A model generated the notes under the pieces. It did not search any database. It saw only the letters and a list, made by a program, of their open reading frames with translations, and was not told the DNA's origin. A program made the translations under genes and the position numbers. Positions 50,766-60,570 of a stretch of 64,000 bases of DNA are shown here, in pieces. Location of the stretch: NCBI RefSeq assembly GCF_003171715.1, contig NZ_QGHL01000009.1:1-64000 (forward strand), written 5' to 3'. This stretch comes from Novosphingobium meiothermophilum. GTDB lineage: Bacteria > Pseudomonadota > Alphaproteobacteria > Sphingomonadales > Sphingomonadaceae. Each line of letters begins with the position of its first letter. The stretch's first letter is position 1.

Positions 50766-51323
50766 ATGGCTGCCGCAAAACCGCTTGCCTCGCTTTCATC
50801 AAGTCTGCTGGCCCGCAAGGGAGCGGCCCGCCCGGCCATGCGGCCGCAGCTCGCGCTTGGCGGCGATGATGCGGCCAGCCTGCTCAGCGTCAATGGCGCG
50901 GCTGCGCCTGCGCTGACCCGCGCCGATCTGGCGCTGGAGGATCTGGGCTGGAACGATTTCGGGATGGACCAGACCAGCGATCCGCACGATCCCGCCGATG
51001 CCCTTGCGTCCGAAGCCCCGTGCGAAAAGCCGGTCGTCGTCCGGCAGCAGGAAGCCCTTGCCCGCGCCATCGCGCCGTTCGAGCCATCCGCCGCGCAGGC
51101 CCCGCGCTCCAAGGGCGGCAAGGTCATCCGCTCGGCGCTTGCCGAAGGGCGCAAGGCCGCCTTCACCTTGCGGCTCGACAGCTATCGTCATCTGCGTCTG
51201 CGCCTTGCCTCCACGCTGGCAGACCGCAGCGCGCAGGCCGTCGTGACCGAGGCCCTCGACCGCTATCTTGCCGACCTTCCCGAAATCGAAGACCTCGCCC
51301 GCCGTGCGACGGCGCGCAAATGA
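50766..51323 (+). CDS. ParA partner with C-terminal ribbon-helix-helix
   Basis: A 185-residue protein with a disordered, acidic N-terminal two-thirds and a C-terminal MetJ/Arc-type ribbon-helix-helix (KAAFTLRLDSYRHLRLRLASTLADRSAQAVVTEALDRYLAD, about 120-162). This is the layout of ParA-associated DNA-binding or adaptor proteins such as ParG, enlarged. ATG 50766 has GGAGG at good spacing; ATG 50751 overlapping the parA stop is an alternative. Cargo unknown. Confidence 0.7.
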   Translation: MAAAKPLASLSSSLLARKGAARPAMRPQLALGGDDAASLLSVNGAAAPALTRADLALEDLGWNDFGMDQTSDPHDPADALASEAPCEKPVVVRQQEALARAIAPFEPSAAQAPRSKGGKVIRSALAEGRKAAFTLRLDSYRHLRLRLASTLADRSAQAVVTEALDRYLADLPEIEDLARRATARK

Positions 51324-51344
51324 TCGCGTGATGGAGCAAAGCGC

Positions 51345-52691
51345 ATGAAAACCGGTTCCTTCGCTTTCGCCCCCGGCCGCGCCTCGCGGCTGATGGTGTC
51401 AACCGCACTTGCCCTCGGTGTTCTCACCGGTTGTGGTGTTGCCGGGGTTCGCCCCGATAAGCTGGCCACATCGGCACAGGCGGCCCTTTCCAAGGGCAGC
51501 GCGGCAGCGGCGGTCAGCCATGCCGAAAAGGCGGTTCTGGCCGATCCCCTGAACCCGGCCTACCGGGTGCTGCTGGGCAATGCCTATCTCAAGGCGGGGC
51601 GCTTCGAATCCGCCCGCCAAGCCTATGACGAGGCAATGGAACTGGGAGAGGACAGCCACCGCACCGCGCTCAGCCTTGCGCTGGCCGATATCGCGCTTGG
51701 CTATCATGCCGAAGCGGTCGATACGCTCGAATCCTATCGCAATTCCATTGGCGCCTCGGATTACGGGCTGGCGCTGGCCCTTGCCGGACAGACCGAAAAG
51801 GGCATCGCCGTGCTGACCCGCGCACTGCGCGATGGCGAGAACACTCCCAAGGTGCGCCAGAACCTTGCGCTTGCCTATGCGCTGAGCGGCCGCTGGCGTG
51901 AAGCGCGCACCATGGCATCCTATGATGTTCCGGCCAACGAACTGGGCGACCGGATGCAGCAGTGGGCCATGATGAGCGATCCCGAACGCACGCGTGGCCG
52001 CGTGGCCGCCCTGCTCGACGTGCCGCTGCGCGCCGATGCCGGACAGCCCGCCGCGCTGGCACTCGCCAATTTCCCTGCCACCCGCGCCCTTGCCGCAGAG
52101 GCCGCCGTGCGCGCCGAACCGGCGGCCGCGCTCGCTGAACAGGCGGTTGGCGAACTGCCTGCGGTTGCCGCGCAGCCGGTTCCCGAACCGGCGCTCGATG
52201 ATTCCTCCTCGCAATCGCGGCAGACGCAACTGGCGCTGATCGATCTGCCGCCCTCGCGCCCCCAGATGCCTGCTGCCGGAGCAGTCCGGTTTGAAGCGGT
52301 GCCGGTGGTGCAGCCGCTGCGCGGGGCAAGTCAGCCTCTGGCGCAGCCTGCGGCAAAGCCCGTGGCGGGTTTCGCCCCCGCCGTGGCGGCGCGCAATGGC
52401 GGCAGTCATCTGATCCAGCTTGGTTCGTTCGCAACGGAAGAAGGCGCCAGCCGCGCATGGCGGCACTACACCTCGCGCAACCCGGCGCTGAAGGGCTTTG
52501 CCAATGTTACCACCCGCGTGGTGGTGGATGGCCGCACCTATTGGCGCGTTCAGGCTGCGGGGTTCGGTGGCTTTGCCTCGGCCAGCGACATGTGCGGCAA
52601 GGTCAAGGCGCGGGGCGGCTCGTGTCTGGTCATGCGTGGCTCCTCGCCCGCCCAGCCTGCGGCCGGCGAAACCCGCTTCGCCAAGCGCTGA
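51345..52691 (+). CDS. TPR lipoprotein with SPOR domain
   Basis: A 448-residue lipoprotein: signal peptide with lipobox LGVLTGC (Cys about 30), TPR-type repeats (AVSHAEKAVLADPLNPAYRVLLGNAYLKAGRFESARQAYDEAMELG; VRQNLALAYALSGRWREARTMA) similar to TadD-like proteins, a long Ala/Pro linker and a C-terminal SPOR domain (SHLIQLGSFATEEGASRAWRHYTSRNP..YWRVQAAGFGGFASASDMCGKVKARGGSCLVMR). Third gene of the ParA unit, 21 bases after the RHH gene. With the divergent SPOR/Sel1 protein it points to septum or pole work. Confidence 0.85.
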   Translation: MKTGSFAFAPGRASRLMVSTALALGVLTGCGVAGVRPDKLATSAQAALSKGSAAAAVSHAEKAVLADPLNPAYRVLLGNAYLKAGRFESARQAYDEAMELGEDSHRTALSLALADIALGYHAEAVDTLESYRNSIGASDYGLALALAGQTEKGIAVLTRALRDGENTPKVRQNLALAYALSGRWREARTMASYDVPANELGDRMQQWAMMSDPERTRGRVAALLDVPLRADAGQPAALALANFPATRALAAEAAVRAEPAAALAEQAVGELPAVAAQPVPEPALDDSSSQSRQTQLALIDLPPSRPQMPAAGAVRFEAVPVVQPLRGASQPLAQPAAKPVAGFAPAVAARNGGSHLIQLGSFATEEGASRAWRHYTSRNPALKGFANVTTRVVVDGRTYWRVQAAGFGGFASASDMCGKVKARGGSCLVMRGSSPAQPAAGETRFAKR

Positions 52692-52781
52692 ATCGTCGCC
52701 TGAAGCCTGTTGGATCGGCCGGTTCAGCCCGACCGTTGCGTGCTGCGGCAATACCGGTCGATCCGGCCCAGCCGATCAGTC

Positions 52782-54011
52782 CTAACTGATCTGCTTGCCG
52801 CCCTTGAACAGGGCCAGCACGCGCCCTTCCACCGGCCTCCGGTCGAAGGGGGTGTTGCCCGCTGCCGCTGCCATCTTGGCCGAATTGACGATCCACGGCC
52901 GCGCCGGATCGAGAATGGCCACATCCGCTTCGCGTCCCGGCTCCAGAACGCCTGCGGCAACGCCCAGCAGGCGCGCCGGATTGGCGGCCAGCAGGGCAAA
53001 GGCGCGGGCCATGTCGATGACGCCGTCGCGCACCAGCGTGAGCGTGAGCGGCAGAAGCGTTTCCGCGCCGGCCATGCCCGGTTCTGCATCGGCAAAAGGC
53101 AGGCGCTTGTCTTCCGGCCCGCGCGGGTCGTGCCCTGATGAGATCACGTCGATCGTGCCGTCGGCAATCGCGGCGATCACCGCCTTGCGGTCGGCTTCCT
53201 GCCGCAGCGGTGGCGAAAGGCGGCAGAACGTCCGAAAGCCCACCAGTTCCAGATCGGACAGCATGAAGTGCGCGGGTGTAACGCCTGCCGTCACCTTCAG
53301 CCCGCGCGCCTTGGCGCCGCGCACCAGATCAAGCGCGCGTGCGGTCGTCACCTGCCGGAAATGGATTTGCGCGCCCGCCAGTTCAGCCAGGGCAATGTCG
53401 CGCGCAACCGCCAGCGCTTCGGCTTCGGCAGGCGCGCTGGGCAGGCCAAGCCGGGTGGCCACATCGCCCGCGGTGGCCACGGCATTGCCGGTTATCCCTG
53501 CATCTTCGGCATGGCACACCACCACCAGCCCCAGCATGGCGCAGTAGCGCAAGAGACGCAGCATCACGCCCGAATCCGCAATCCAGCCGCGCCCGGTGGA
53601 AACCGCCCTCGCGCCCGCATCGCGCATCAGCGCCAGTTCGGCCAGTTCCGTGCCTTCCAGCCCGCGCGTTGCTGCTGCCAGCGGGTGGACCCACAGGTCC
53701 GGTTTGCCCGATTGCGCGGCAAAACGCACGCGCGCGGGATGATCGAGCGGCGGTGACTGGTCGGGCATCAGGCCCGCTCGGGTGATGCCGCCAAAGTGGA
53801 ACGCGGGCTTGTCGATGGCGAAAACGCCCAGATCTACAAGACCGGGCGCAACCACCGCGCCCTTGGCATCGAAGATTTCATCGCCGGGCTGCGGCGCAAT
53901 ATCGCCCAGCGCGGCGATGCGCCCGCCTTCGCAGCGCAGGGCGCCCGGCACCGGCGCGCCCTCTGCCAGAACCAGCCTGCCGCCCGTGATCGTGAGAGGC
54001 CGCGCGATCAT
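52782..54011 (-). CDS. pyrX: inactive dihydroorotase homologue (PyrC'/PyrX)
   Basis: An amidohydrolase-fold protein of 409 residues. Dihydroorotase sequence features are clear ([75 protein letters not shown]), but the metal-binding HxH after LVD is replaced ([16 protein letters not shown]), so it should not bind the dinuclear metal. Such pseudo-DHOases assemble with aspartate carbamoyltransferase. It overlaps pyrB by ATGA, which supports that role. A true pyrC would lie elsewhere. Confidence 0.9.
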   Translation of the reverse strand: MIARPLTITGGRLVLAEGAPVPGALRCEGGRIAALGDIAPQPGDEIFDAKGAVVAPGLVDLGVFAIDKPAFHFGGITRAGLMPDQSPPLDHPARVRFAAQSGKPDLWVHPLAAATRGLEGTELAELALMRDAGARAVSTGRGWIADSGVMLRLLRYCAMLGLVVVCHAEDAGITGNAVATAGDVATRLGLPSAPAEAEALAVARDIALAELAGAQIHFRQVTTARALDLVRGAKARGLKVTAGVTPAHFMLSDLELVGFRTFCRLSPPLRQEADRKAVIAAIADGTIDVISSGHDPRGPEDKRLPFADAEPGMAGAETLLPLTLTLVRDGVIDMARAFALLAANPARLLGVAAGVLEPGREADVAILDPARPWIVNSAKMAAAAGNTPFDRRPVEGRVLALFKGGKQIS

Positions 54012-55051
54012 GCCGCTGCTCCTGCGTCGTCCGATGCGCCTTCGCTGTTCCAGCCGGGCACGCGGCGCGCCCTGCGCGTAAGGACTTCAAGGCAGGCCAT
54101 GCGGATTGCCACGCCCATTTCCACCTGCCGGGTAATAAGGCTGCGGGTGGGATGATCGGCCACCGTCGAATCGATCTCGATCCCGCGGTTCATCGGGCCG
54201 GGGTGCATGATGAAGGCATCCGGCTCGGCACGCTCCAGCCGTTCCGGGGTCAGCCCGTAAAGGTGGCGGTATTCGCGCGGCGAGGGGATGAACTGGCCCG
54301 ACATGCGTTCCTGTTGCAGGCGCAGCATCATCACCACGTTCGCCCCTTTCAGCGCCGCGTCGAAATCGAAGAATGCGGTTACGCCCATGGCTTCGATCTC
54401 GGCCGGCATCAGGGCTGGCGGCGCGCAGACGCGCACATCCGCGCCCAGTGCAGTCAGGCTGAGGATGTTCGATCGGGCCACCCGGCTGTGCAGGATATCG
54501 CCGCAGATCGTCACCTTCAGCCCGTTGAGGTCGGAACCTGCGGGCAGGCCCATGGCGTGGCGCATGGTCAGCGCATCAAGCAGGGCCTGCGTGGGATGCT
54601 CGTGCTGTCCGTCGCCCGCATTCAGAACCGGGCAATCCACTTTCTCCGCGATCAGCCGCACCGCGCCCGAACTGGCATGGCGGATCACGATGGCATCGGC
54701 GCGCATTGCGTTGAGCGTCATCGCCGTGTCGATCAGCGTTTCGCCCTTCTTCACGCTGCTGGTGGCCGCATGCATGTTCACCACGTCTGCGCCCAGCCGC
54801 TTGCCCGCAATCTCGAACGAAAGCAGCGTGCGGGTGGAGTTTTCGAAGAAGGCGTTGATGATTGTCAGCCCGCTCAGGAGATCGGTCTTCTTCTGGCTCT
54901 GCCGGTTCAGCGCCACCCACTGCTCCGCCTCGTCGAGCAGGTAGAGGATTTCGTGGCGCGCAAGCTGGCCGATGCCGGTCAGGTCGCGGTGCGGGAAGGC
55001 AAGGCCGCCCGCCGGGTAGCGGCCTGTCGAAGGGTGGTTCGGGCTTTGCAT
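54008..55051 (-). CDS. pyrB: aspartate carbamoyltransferase catalytic chain PyrB
   Basis: A pyrimidine-pathway enzyme (carbamoyl phosphate plus aspartate to carbamoyl-aspartate), 347 residues. Carbamoyl-phosphate site [36 protein letters not shown] and C-terminal [14 protein letters not shown] are intact. ATG 55051 is preferred over 55090, which adds 13 residues with no fit; AGGGA lies upstream. Operon with the inactive dihydroorotase. Confidence 0.97.
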   Translation of the reverse strand: MQSPNHPSTGRYPAGGLAFPHRDLTGIGQLARHEILYLLDEAEQWVALNRQSQKKTDLLSGLTIINAFFENSTRTLLSFEIAGKRLGADVVNMHAATSSVKKGETLIDTAMTLNAMRADAIVIRHASSGAVRLIAEKVDCPVLNAGDGQHEHPTQALLDALTMRHAMGLPAGSDLNGLKVTICGDILHSRVARSNILSLTALGADVRVCAPPALMPAEIEAMGVTAFFDFDAALKGANVVMMLRLQQERMSGQFIPSPREYRHLYGLTPERLERAEPDAFIMHPGPMNRGIEIDSTVADHPTRSLITRQVEMGVAIRMACLEVLTRRARRVPGWNSEGASDDAGAAA

Positions 55052-55181
55052 CAGGCCCAGTTCCCTAGAGATGCGGTGCCCGCGGCTCAAGTCGTTTCCC
55101 GCGGCCCGTTACCCGCTGCCCATTCCTTGCGGGCCGTTTCCCGCTGGCATTGCGCCCCCGTCCACAATAGACATCCCGGTC

Positions 55182-57071
55182 ATGAGTTTTGCCGCATCGG
55201 TCTGGAAAGCCCTCGTCGCCATCAAGGACGGCCTTGTCCTGTTGTTCCTGCTTCTGTTCTTCGCCGCACTCTACGGCGTGCTGGCCATGCGCCCCGCGCC
55301 GGGCATGGTGCGCGAGGGCGCGCTCTATCTGCCGTTGTCGGGCGTGATCGTCGAGGAAGCAAGCACGGTTTCCCCCGCTGCCCTGCTTTCCGGCCAGACT
55401 CCCGAACCCGAATATGTCGCCCGCGATGTGGCGCGCGCCATTGCCGCCGCCGCCGATGACAAGCGGATCAAGGCGGTCGTGCTTGATCTTGAGGCCTTCG
55501 GCGGCGGTTCCGCAGTGCACCTGTCCGAAATCGGCGCGGCCATGGACAAGGTGCGCGCCGCAAAGAAGCCGGTGCTGGTGCGCTCGCTGATCTACACCGA
55601 CGATGCGATGCAGCTTGCCGCCCATGCCGGCGAGGTCTGGGTCGATCCCATGGGCGGGGTGGCGATCACCGGGCCGGGCGGCACGCAGCTTTTCTACAAG
55701 GGCCTGATCGACCGGCTCAAGGTAAAGGCCAACGTGTTCAAGGTGGGCACCTTCAAGAGCGCGGTTGAACCCTATCTTCTCACCGGGGTTTCGCCCGAAG
55801 CGCGCGAGGCGCTTGAGGCGGTTTATGGCGCGGTCTGGGACAACTGGCAGGCCGAAGTGAAAAAGGCGCGGCCAAAGGCCGATCTGGCCGCGGCCACTGC
55901 CGATCCCGTGGCGTGGCTTGCCGTCAGCGGCAACGATGCGGCGCAGGCCGCGCTCAAATCCGGGCTGGTCGACCGGATCGGAGACCGGATCGCCTTTGGC
56001 AAGCGTGTGGCCGAACTGGTCGGCGCGGACGCGGACGGCTCGCTTGGCAGCTTCAAGAATACTGAACTGGATGTCTATCTGGCCGACAAGGCCACCTCGC
56101 GTTCGGGCAAGGCCATTGCGGTTGTCACCGTCGCTGGCGAGATCGTGGATGGCGATGCCGGGCCGGGCATGGCTGGCGGGGACCGCATCGCCGATCTGAT
56201 CGATGGCGTCACTGCATCGGATGATTACGCGGGCATGGTGCTGCGCGTTGATTCGCCGGGTGGGTCGGTGCTGGCGTCAGAGCGTATCCGCGCCGCGGTC
56301 GAGCGGGTGCGGGCCAAGGGCCTGCCGGTGGCGGTTTCGATGGGCAGCGTTGCGGCCAGTGGCGGATATTGGGTTTCCACCCCGGCGCAGCGCATCTTCG
56401 CCGAACCTTCCACCATCACCGGATCGATCGGCGTCTTTGCGGTGCTGCCCAGCTTCGAGGCGGCGCTGCCGCAGATCGGCGTGACCACCGATTCCATCCG
56501 CACCACCCCGCTTTCGGGCCAGCCCGATCTGCTGGGCGGGCTGACCCCGCAGATGTCCGCCCTGTTGCAGGCGCAGGTCGAGCAGACCTATGCCCGCTTC
56601 CTTGGCTTCGTTGCCCGTTCGCGCGGCAAGACCCCGGCCGAGATCGACCGTGTGGCGCAGGGGCGCATCTGGGATGGCGGAACCGCCCGCCAGCTTGGTC
56701 TTGTCGATGCCTTCGGCGGGCTGGATGATGCGCTCGGCTGGGTGGCGGGCCAGGCCAAGCTGAAAAAGTGGCATGCCGATTTCATTGCTGACGAGCCTGA
56801 TCCGCTTGCCGCGTTTCTGGCCAGCATCGTGAAAACCCGTGCCGCATCCGCACACCATCCGGCCGCGCGCGATCTGGTGGGCGCTCTGGCGTTGCGCCAG
56901 CAGGGGCTGGCCGCGCGGATCGAGGCGGACGTGCGGCGGCTTGTCGATGGGGCAGGAATGAGGGCCTATTGCCTCGAATGCGCGCCGCAGGCCGCGCTCG
57001 TGCGGCGCGGCGGTTCCTCTGATGATGCCGGGGTCGTGGCGCTGTTCGCGCGGCTGATGCCGGCAGGCTAG
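55182..57071 (+). CDS. sppA: signal peptide peptidase SppA, 67K type
   Basis: A tandem two-domain membrane serine protease, 629 residues, that degrades cleaved signal peptides. One N-terminal helix (about 18-35, LVLLFLLLFFAALYGVLA). Catalytic Lys192 in VGTFKSAVEPYLLTGVSPEAREA (first domain) and Ser393 in MGSVAASGGYW (second domain) form the Ser/Lys dyad. ATG 55182 is chosen since the membrane helix follows; the frame is open from 55071. Divergent from pyrB. Confidence 0.93.
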   Translation: MSFAASVWKALVAIKDGLVLLFLLLFFAALYGVLAMRPAPGMVREGALYLPLSGVIVEEASTVSPAALLSGQTPEPEYVARDVARAIAAAADDKRIKAVVLDLEAFGGGSAVHLSEIGAAMDKVRAAKKPVLVRSLIYTDDAMQLAAHAGEVWVDPMGGVAITGPGGTQLFYKGLIDRLKVKANVFKVGTFKSAVEPYLLTGVSPEAREALEAVYGAVWDNWQAEVKKARPKADLAAATADPVAWLAVSGNDAAQAALKSGLVDRIGDRIAFGKRVAELVGADADGSLGSFKNTELDVYLADKATSRSGKAIAVVTVAGEIVDGDAGPGMAGGDRIADLIDGVTASDDYAGMVLRVDSPGGSVLASERIRAAVERVRAKGLPVAVSMGSVAASGGYWVSTPAQRIFAEPSTITGSIGVFAVLPSFEAALPQIGVTTDSIRTTPLSGQPDLLGGLTPQMSALLQAQVEQTYARFLGFVARSRGKTPAEIDRVAQGRIWDGGTARQLGLVDAFGGLDDALGWVAGQAKLKKWHADFIADEPDPLAAFLASIVKTRAASAHHPAARDLVGALALRQQGLAARIEADVRRLVDGAGMRAYCLECAPQAALVRRGGSSDDAGVVALFARLMPAG

Positions 57072-58174
57072 GCTCCGCTCTGCGCGGTGCGGGCGCGCCA
57101 CCAGCCAAGGATGGCGCGCTGGGCGGGGCGCTCGAACAGCTTGTGGCTGATGAAACCCGCCGCGATGGCCATTCCCACATAGGCCAGCATGAACCATCCC
57201 TGCCGGGCAATGTCGCGCGAACCGGCAGTGGCGTCGATCAGCAGCACCAGCGCCAGTTGCAGCGGAATGTGCCACAGATAGATGCCATAGGACGCATCGC
57301 CCAGCTTCTGGCCAAAGCGCAGGCGTCCCGTGCGGTCTGCGATATCGGCGGCCAGCGTCAGGAACAGCACGCCAAACGTCCCCGCGATGGTGGCCGCATC
57401 GCCATCGCGCCACAGGCCCTTCAGCCAGAACGCCGCCGCGATGAGCGCCAGCGCCGCCGGGACCAGCAGGGCGGGGCGCAGCCATCCCTTCAATGCCGCG
57501 CCATAGACCGCGCAGCCAAGGAAGAAGTAGCCGATGCACGCCGTGACATCGCGGTTTGGCCCGCCTGCCAGCATCACCCCAAGGAACAGGGCGCCCAGCG
57601 CCAGCCCCGCCCCAAGCGGCGCACGCCGCACCACCGGCAGCAGCGCGAAGAACGCGAGGTAGGCAAGGATCTCGGTCGAAAGCGACCACGACGGCCCGTT
57701 GAACGACTGATCGACCTGCCAGCCCCAGTGCTGCATCAGCGGAACCGACAGGAGGAAATGTTTCAGGTCGTTGGTGTGATAGACGAACTCGGTGCCGGTG
57801 CGCGCCGTGTAGATCGCCTGAAGCAGCGCCATCAGCACCAGCGTCAGCAGATGCAGCGGCCACAGCCGCGCGATGCGCGCAGGCCAGAACCGGCGGCGCA
57901 CTTCGGGATCGGCCAGATAGACGTGCGCAAAGACGAACCCCGATACCGCCCAGAAATACTGCACGGCAGTGTGGCCATGATCGTAGAACCAGCCCAGCAT
58001 GTCATACCATGGCTGGATCTTGCGGTTCACGTTGAAGTGGCGTTCCACCGGCGGCACGAAGAAGTGCTGGTAATGCCAGAACAGCACCATCACCGCCGCC
58101 AGCAGGCGCGACAGATCGAGCGCATGGAAGTGGCGCTTGCCAAGGCGCAGGCGCGAAAGATCGTTGGCAGTCAA
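57068..58174 (-). CDS. acyltransferase 3 family membrane protein
   Basis: A polytopic protein of about 368 residues of the acyltransferase 3 (OafA/NodX-type) family: FHALDLSRLLAAVMVLFWHYQHFF with the family Arg and His near the N-terminus, VQYFWAVSGFVFAHVYL, and about ten membrane helices. It probably O-acylates a surface polysaccharide. No ATG fits; TTG 58174 or GTG 58198 just after ubiB are the likely starts, and the frame upstream overlaps ubiB antisense-free but out of frame. Overlaps the sppA stop convergently. Confidence 0.8.
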   Translation of the reverse strand: MTANDLSRLRLGKRHFHALDLSRLLAAVMVLFWHYQHFFVPPVERHFNVNRKIQPWYDMLGWFYDHGHTAVQYFWAVSGFVFAHVYLADPEVRRRFWPARIARLWPLHLLTLVLMALLQAIYTARTGTEFVYHTNDLKHFLLSVPLMQHWGWQVDQSFNGPSWSLSTEILAYLAFFALLPVVRRAPLGAGLALGALFLGVMLAGGPNRDVTACIGYFFLGCAVYGAALKGWLRPALLVPAALALIAAAFWLKGLWRDGDAATIAGTFGVLFLTLAADIADRTGRLRFGQKLGDASYGIYLWHIPLQLALVLLIDATAGSRDIARQGWFMLAYVGMAIAAGFISHKLFERPAQRAILGWWRARTAQSGA

Positions 58175-58188
58175 TGCGGTTGTGTCTT

Positions 58189-59745
58189 TCAGCCCCACCA
58201 GCCCAGCGCGTGGGTGCCAAGCACGATCGCGCCCCCGGCAAGGAACGTCAGCGCCCGGCCGATCAGGCCGGAGCCGCGGCGGCGCCGACGCTGCCACATG
58301 AGTTCGACCCTGGGCAGCGGCGGGGCTTCCGGCGCGCCGCCCTTGGGCGGAAAGCGGTCCTCGATGCGGCGGATGAGGTCGGGGATGCGCAGCAGCGTCT
58401 GCGTGTCCTCGCGCAGCCGGTCGGCAATGGCGGCTTCGGGGCCAAGTTCATCGCGCACCCAGCCGCGCACGAAAGGCGCGGCGGTTTCCCACATGTTGAT
58501 TTCAGGATCGAGCTGCGTTGCGATGCCTTCGACCATGACCATGGTCTTTTGCAGCAGCAGGAGGTGGGGCTGGGTCTGCATGTCGAAATCGCGGGTGATG
58601 GCAAAAAGGCCATCCAGCATCTGCCCTACCGAGAGTTCGGACACCGGTTTGCCGCGCATCGGTTCGCCTACCGCGCGCAGGGCCGTGGCAAACTCGTCGA
58701 CCGAATGATAGCTTGGCACATATTGCGCCTCGAAATGGATTTCTGCCACGCGCCGGTAGTTGCCCGTCGTCAGTCCATAGAGGATTTCGGCCAGCCACTG
58801 GCGCGCACGCCGGTCGATGCGACCCATGATGCCGAAATCGATGGCAACGATGGTGCCGTCGGCTTCGACGAAGAGGTTGCCCTGGTGCATGTCGGCATGG
58901 AAATAGCCGCCGCTGATCGCCTGGGTCAGGAAGGCGAGCACCAGCCGCCGTGCCAGTTCCTTGCGATCATGGCCTGCCGCATCGAGCGCGGCCACGTCGC
59001 TGATCTTCACGCCATCGATCCAGTCGAGCGTCATCACCCGCCCGTTGGTGCGGTCCCAGTCGATCGCGGGGATGCGGTATCCGGCATGGGCGCGCATCGT
59101 GTCGGCCAGTTCGGACGCGGACGCCGCCTCGCGGCGCAGATCAAGCTCGCGCACGGTCCAGCGCTTGAAGTTGGCAATGACCATGCGAGGGCGCAGGCGC
59201 GCAGCCTCGCCGCCGAAGGCTTCGAGATGGGCTGCGGCCCACTCATAGGTCTCGATGTCGCGCGCGAACTTTTCGCGCACGCCGGGGCGCAGCACCTTGA
59301 CGGCAACCTTGCGCCCGTCGCTCGTGACCGCGCGGTGCACCTGCGCCACCGAAGCCGCGCCCACCGGATCGGGATCGAACGCGGAAAACAGGCTTTCCAG
59401 CGGCTTTTCGAACGAACGCTGGATCTCTGACCGGATCAGCGCGAAATCAACCGGCGGCAGCTTGTCCTGAAGTTCAAGCAGGTTGTGCGCGGCTTCCTCG
59501 CCCACCAGATCGGGGCGCGTGGCCAATGTCTGGCCCAGCTTGATCGCGGCCGGCCCAATGGCGCGAAAGGCCCCGGCATAGTCGGGCGTTTTCGGCTGGA
59601 TCGTGCCGAACCGCGCCACCCTGCACAGCGTGCGCACCGGCGCAGGGGTATTGGGATCGCCTTCGATCCCGCGCAGCGCGCCGTGGCGGGCAAGCGTCCG
59701 GCCCCAGCCCAGCAGGCGGCGGATATGCGTGGCAGGAAGGGTCAA
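58189..59745 (-). CDS. ubiB: UbiB/ABC1 atypical kinase for ubiquinone synthesis
   Basis: An ABC1/UbiB protein of 518 residues needed for ubiquinone biosynthesis. The KxGQ motif (AAIKLGQTLATRPDL), ASVAQVH, invariant Lys in KVAVKVLRPG, catalytic HADMHQGNLF and metal-binding AIDFGIMG are present, with two C-terminal hydrophobic segments (LIGRALTFLAGGAIVLGTHALGW). TTG 59745 has GGAAGG nine bases upstream, within the ubiE end; the longer frame to 59790 overlaps ubiE. Forms an operon with ubiE. Confidence 0.94.
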   Translation of the reverse strand: MTLPATHIRRLLGWGRTLARHGALRGIEGDPNTPAPVRTLCRVARFGTIQPKTPDYAGAFRAIGPAAIKLGQTLATRPDLVGEEAAHNLLELQDKLPPVDFALIRSEIQRSFEKPLESLFSAFDPDPVGAASVAQVHRAVTSDGRKVAVKVLRPGVREKFARDIETYEWAAAHLEAFGGEAARLRPRMVIANFKRWTVRELDLRREAASASELADTMRAHAGYRIPAIDWDRTNGRVMTLDWIDGVKISDVAALDAAGHDRKELARRLVLAFLTQAISGGYFHADMHQGNLFVEADGTIVAIDFGIMGRIDRRARQWLAEILYGLTTGNYRRVAEIHFEAQYVPSYHSVDEFATALRAVGEPMRGKPVSELSVGQMLDGLFAITRDFDMQTQPHLLLLQKTMVMVEGIATQLDPEINMWETAAPFVRGWVRDELGPEAAIADRLREDTQTLLRIPDLIRRIEDRFPPKGGAPEAPPLPRVELMWQRRRRRGSGLIGRALTFLAGGAIVLGTHALGWWG

Positions 59746-59749
59746 GCGA

Positions 59750-60511
59750 TCAGACCTTCCATCCCGAATGGATGGCCACCAGCCCGCCAAGGATCGGCTC
59801 GACCCGCGTGCGCCTGAAACCGGCGGCGCGGATCATGCCCTCGAACTCTGCCATGGGCGGAAAGCGGCGGATCGATTCGATCAGGTAGCGATAGGAATCG
59901 GCATCGCCCGCGATCATCTGGCCCAGCTTGGGCACGAGCCTGTGCGAATAGGCGTCGTAGATTTCGGAAAAGCCCGGCCACTGCGTGGTGGAAAACTCAA
60001 GGCAGAAGAACCGCCCGCCGAACTTCAGCACCCGGTGCGCCTCGGCCAGCGCGCGGTCGATGTGCGTCACGTTGCGAATGCCGAAGGCGATTGTGTAGGC
60101 ATCGAAGCTGCGGTCAGCGAAGGTCAGTTCCTCGGCATTCTGGCGCGACCATTCAAGGCCCTCGATGCCGCGCTTTGCGGCGCGTTCGATGCCCACATCG
60201 AGCATGTCCTGATTGATGTCCGCGACAGTGATGTGCGCACCCGAAGGCGCCATGCGAAAGGCGATGTCGCCGGTGCCGCCTGCCATGTCGAGAATGGCCT
60301 CGCCCGGCTGCGGGCGCACGCGGCGCACGAACTTGTCCTTCCACAACCGGTGCATCCCCACCGACATGGCATCGTTCATCACGTCATACTTGCGCGCGAC
60401 GTTCGAGAAGATCGCGCCGACGCGGTGTTCCTTCTCCGCGGCCGGGATGTCTTCGTAGCCGAAGGATGCCGTTTCTTGGGCGGTCTCGCGGGCGGTTTCA
60501 GGAGTCGTCAT
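59750..60511 (-). CDS. ubiE: ubiquinone/menaquinone C-methyltransferase UbiE
   Basis: A class I AdoMet methyltransferase of 253 residues for the C-methylation step of ubiquinone. AIFSNVARKYDVMNDAMSVGMHRLWK, AdoMet motif ILDMAGGTGDIAFRM, GIRNVTHIDRALAEAHRVLKFGGRFFCLEFS and YRYLIESIRRFPPMAEFEGMIRAAGF are hallmark UbiE segments. Divergent from mutM by 59 bases; ubiE-ubiB next to mutM is a common alphaproteobacterial order. Confidence 0.96.
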   Translation of the reverse strand: MTTPETARETAQETASFGYEDIPAAEKEHRVGAIFSNVARKYDVMNDAMSVGMHRLWKDKFVRRVRPQPGEAILDMAGGTGDIAFRMAPSGAHITVADINQDMLDVGIERAAKRGIEGLEWSRQNAEELTFADRSFDAYTIAFGIRNVTHIDRALAEAHRVLKFGGRFFCLEFSTTQWPGFSEIYDAYSHRLVPKLGQMIAGDADSYRYLIESIRRFPPMAEFEGMIRAAGFRRTRVEPILGGLVAIHSGWKV

Positions 60512-60570
60512 GGCTAGGGCCTTTAGTGGGGAATTGCCCGGACGGCAAAGCCTGATAGGGGAAAGCGATC

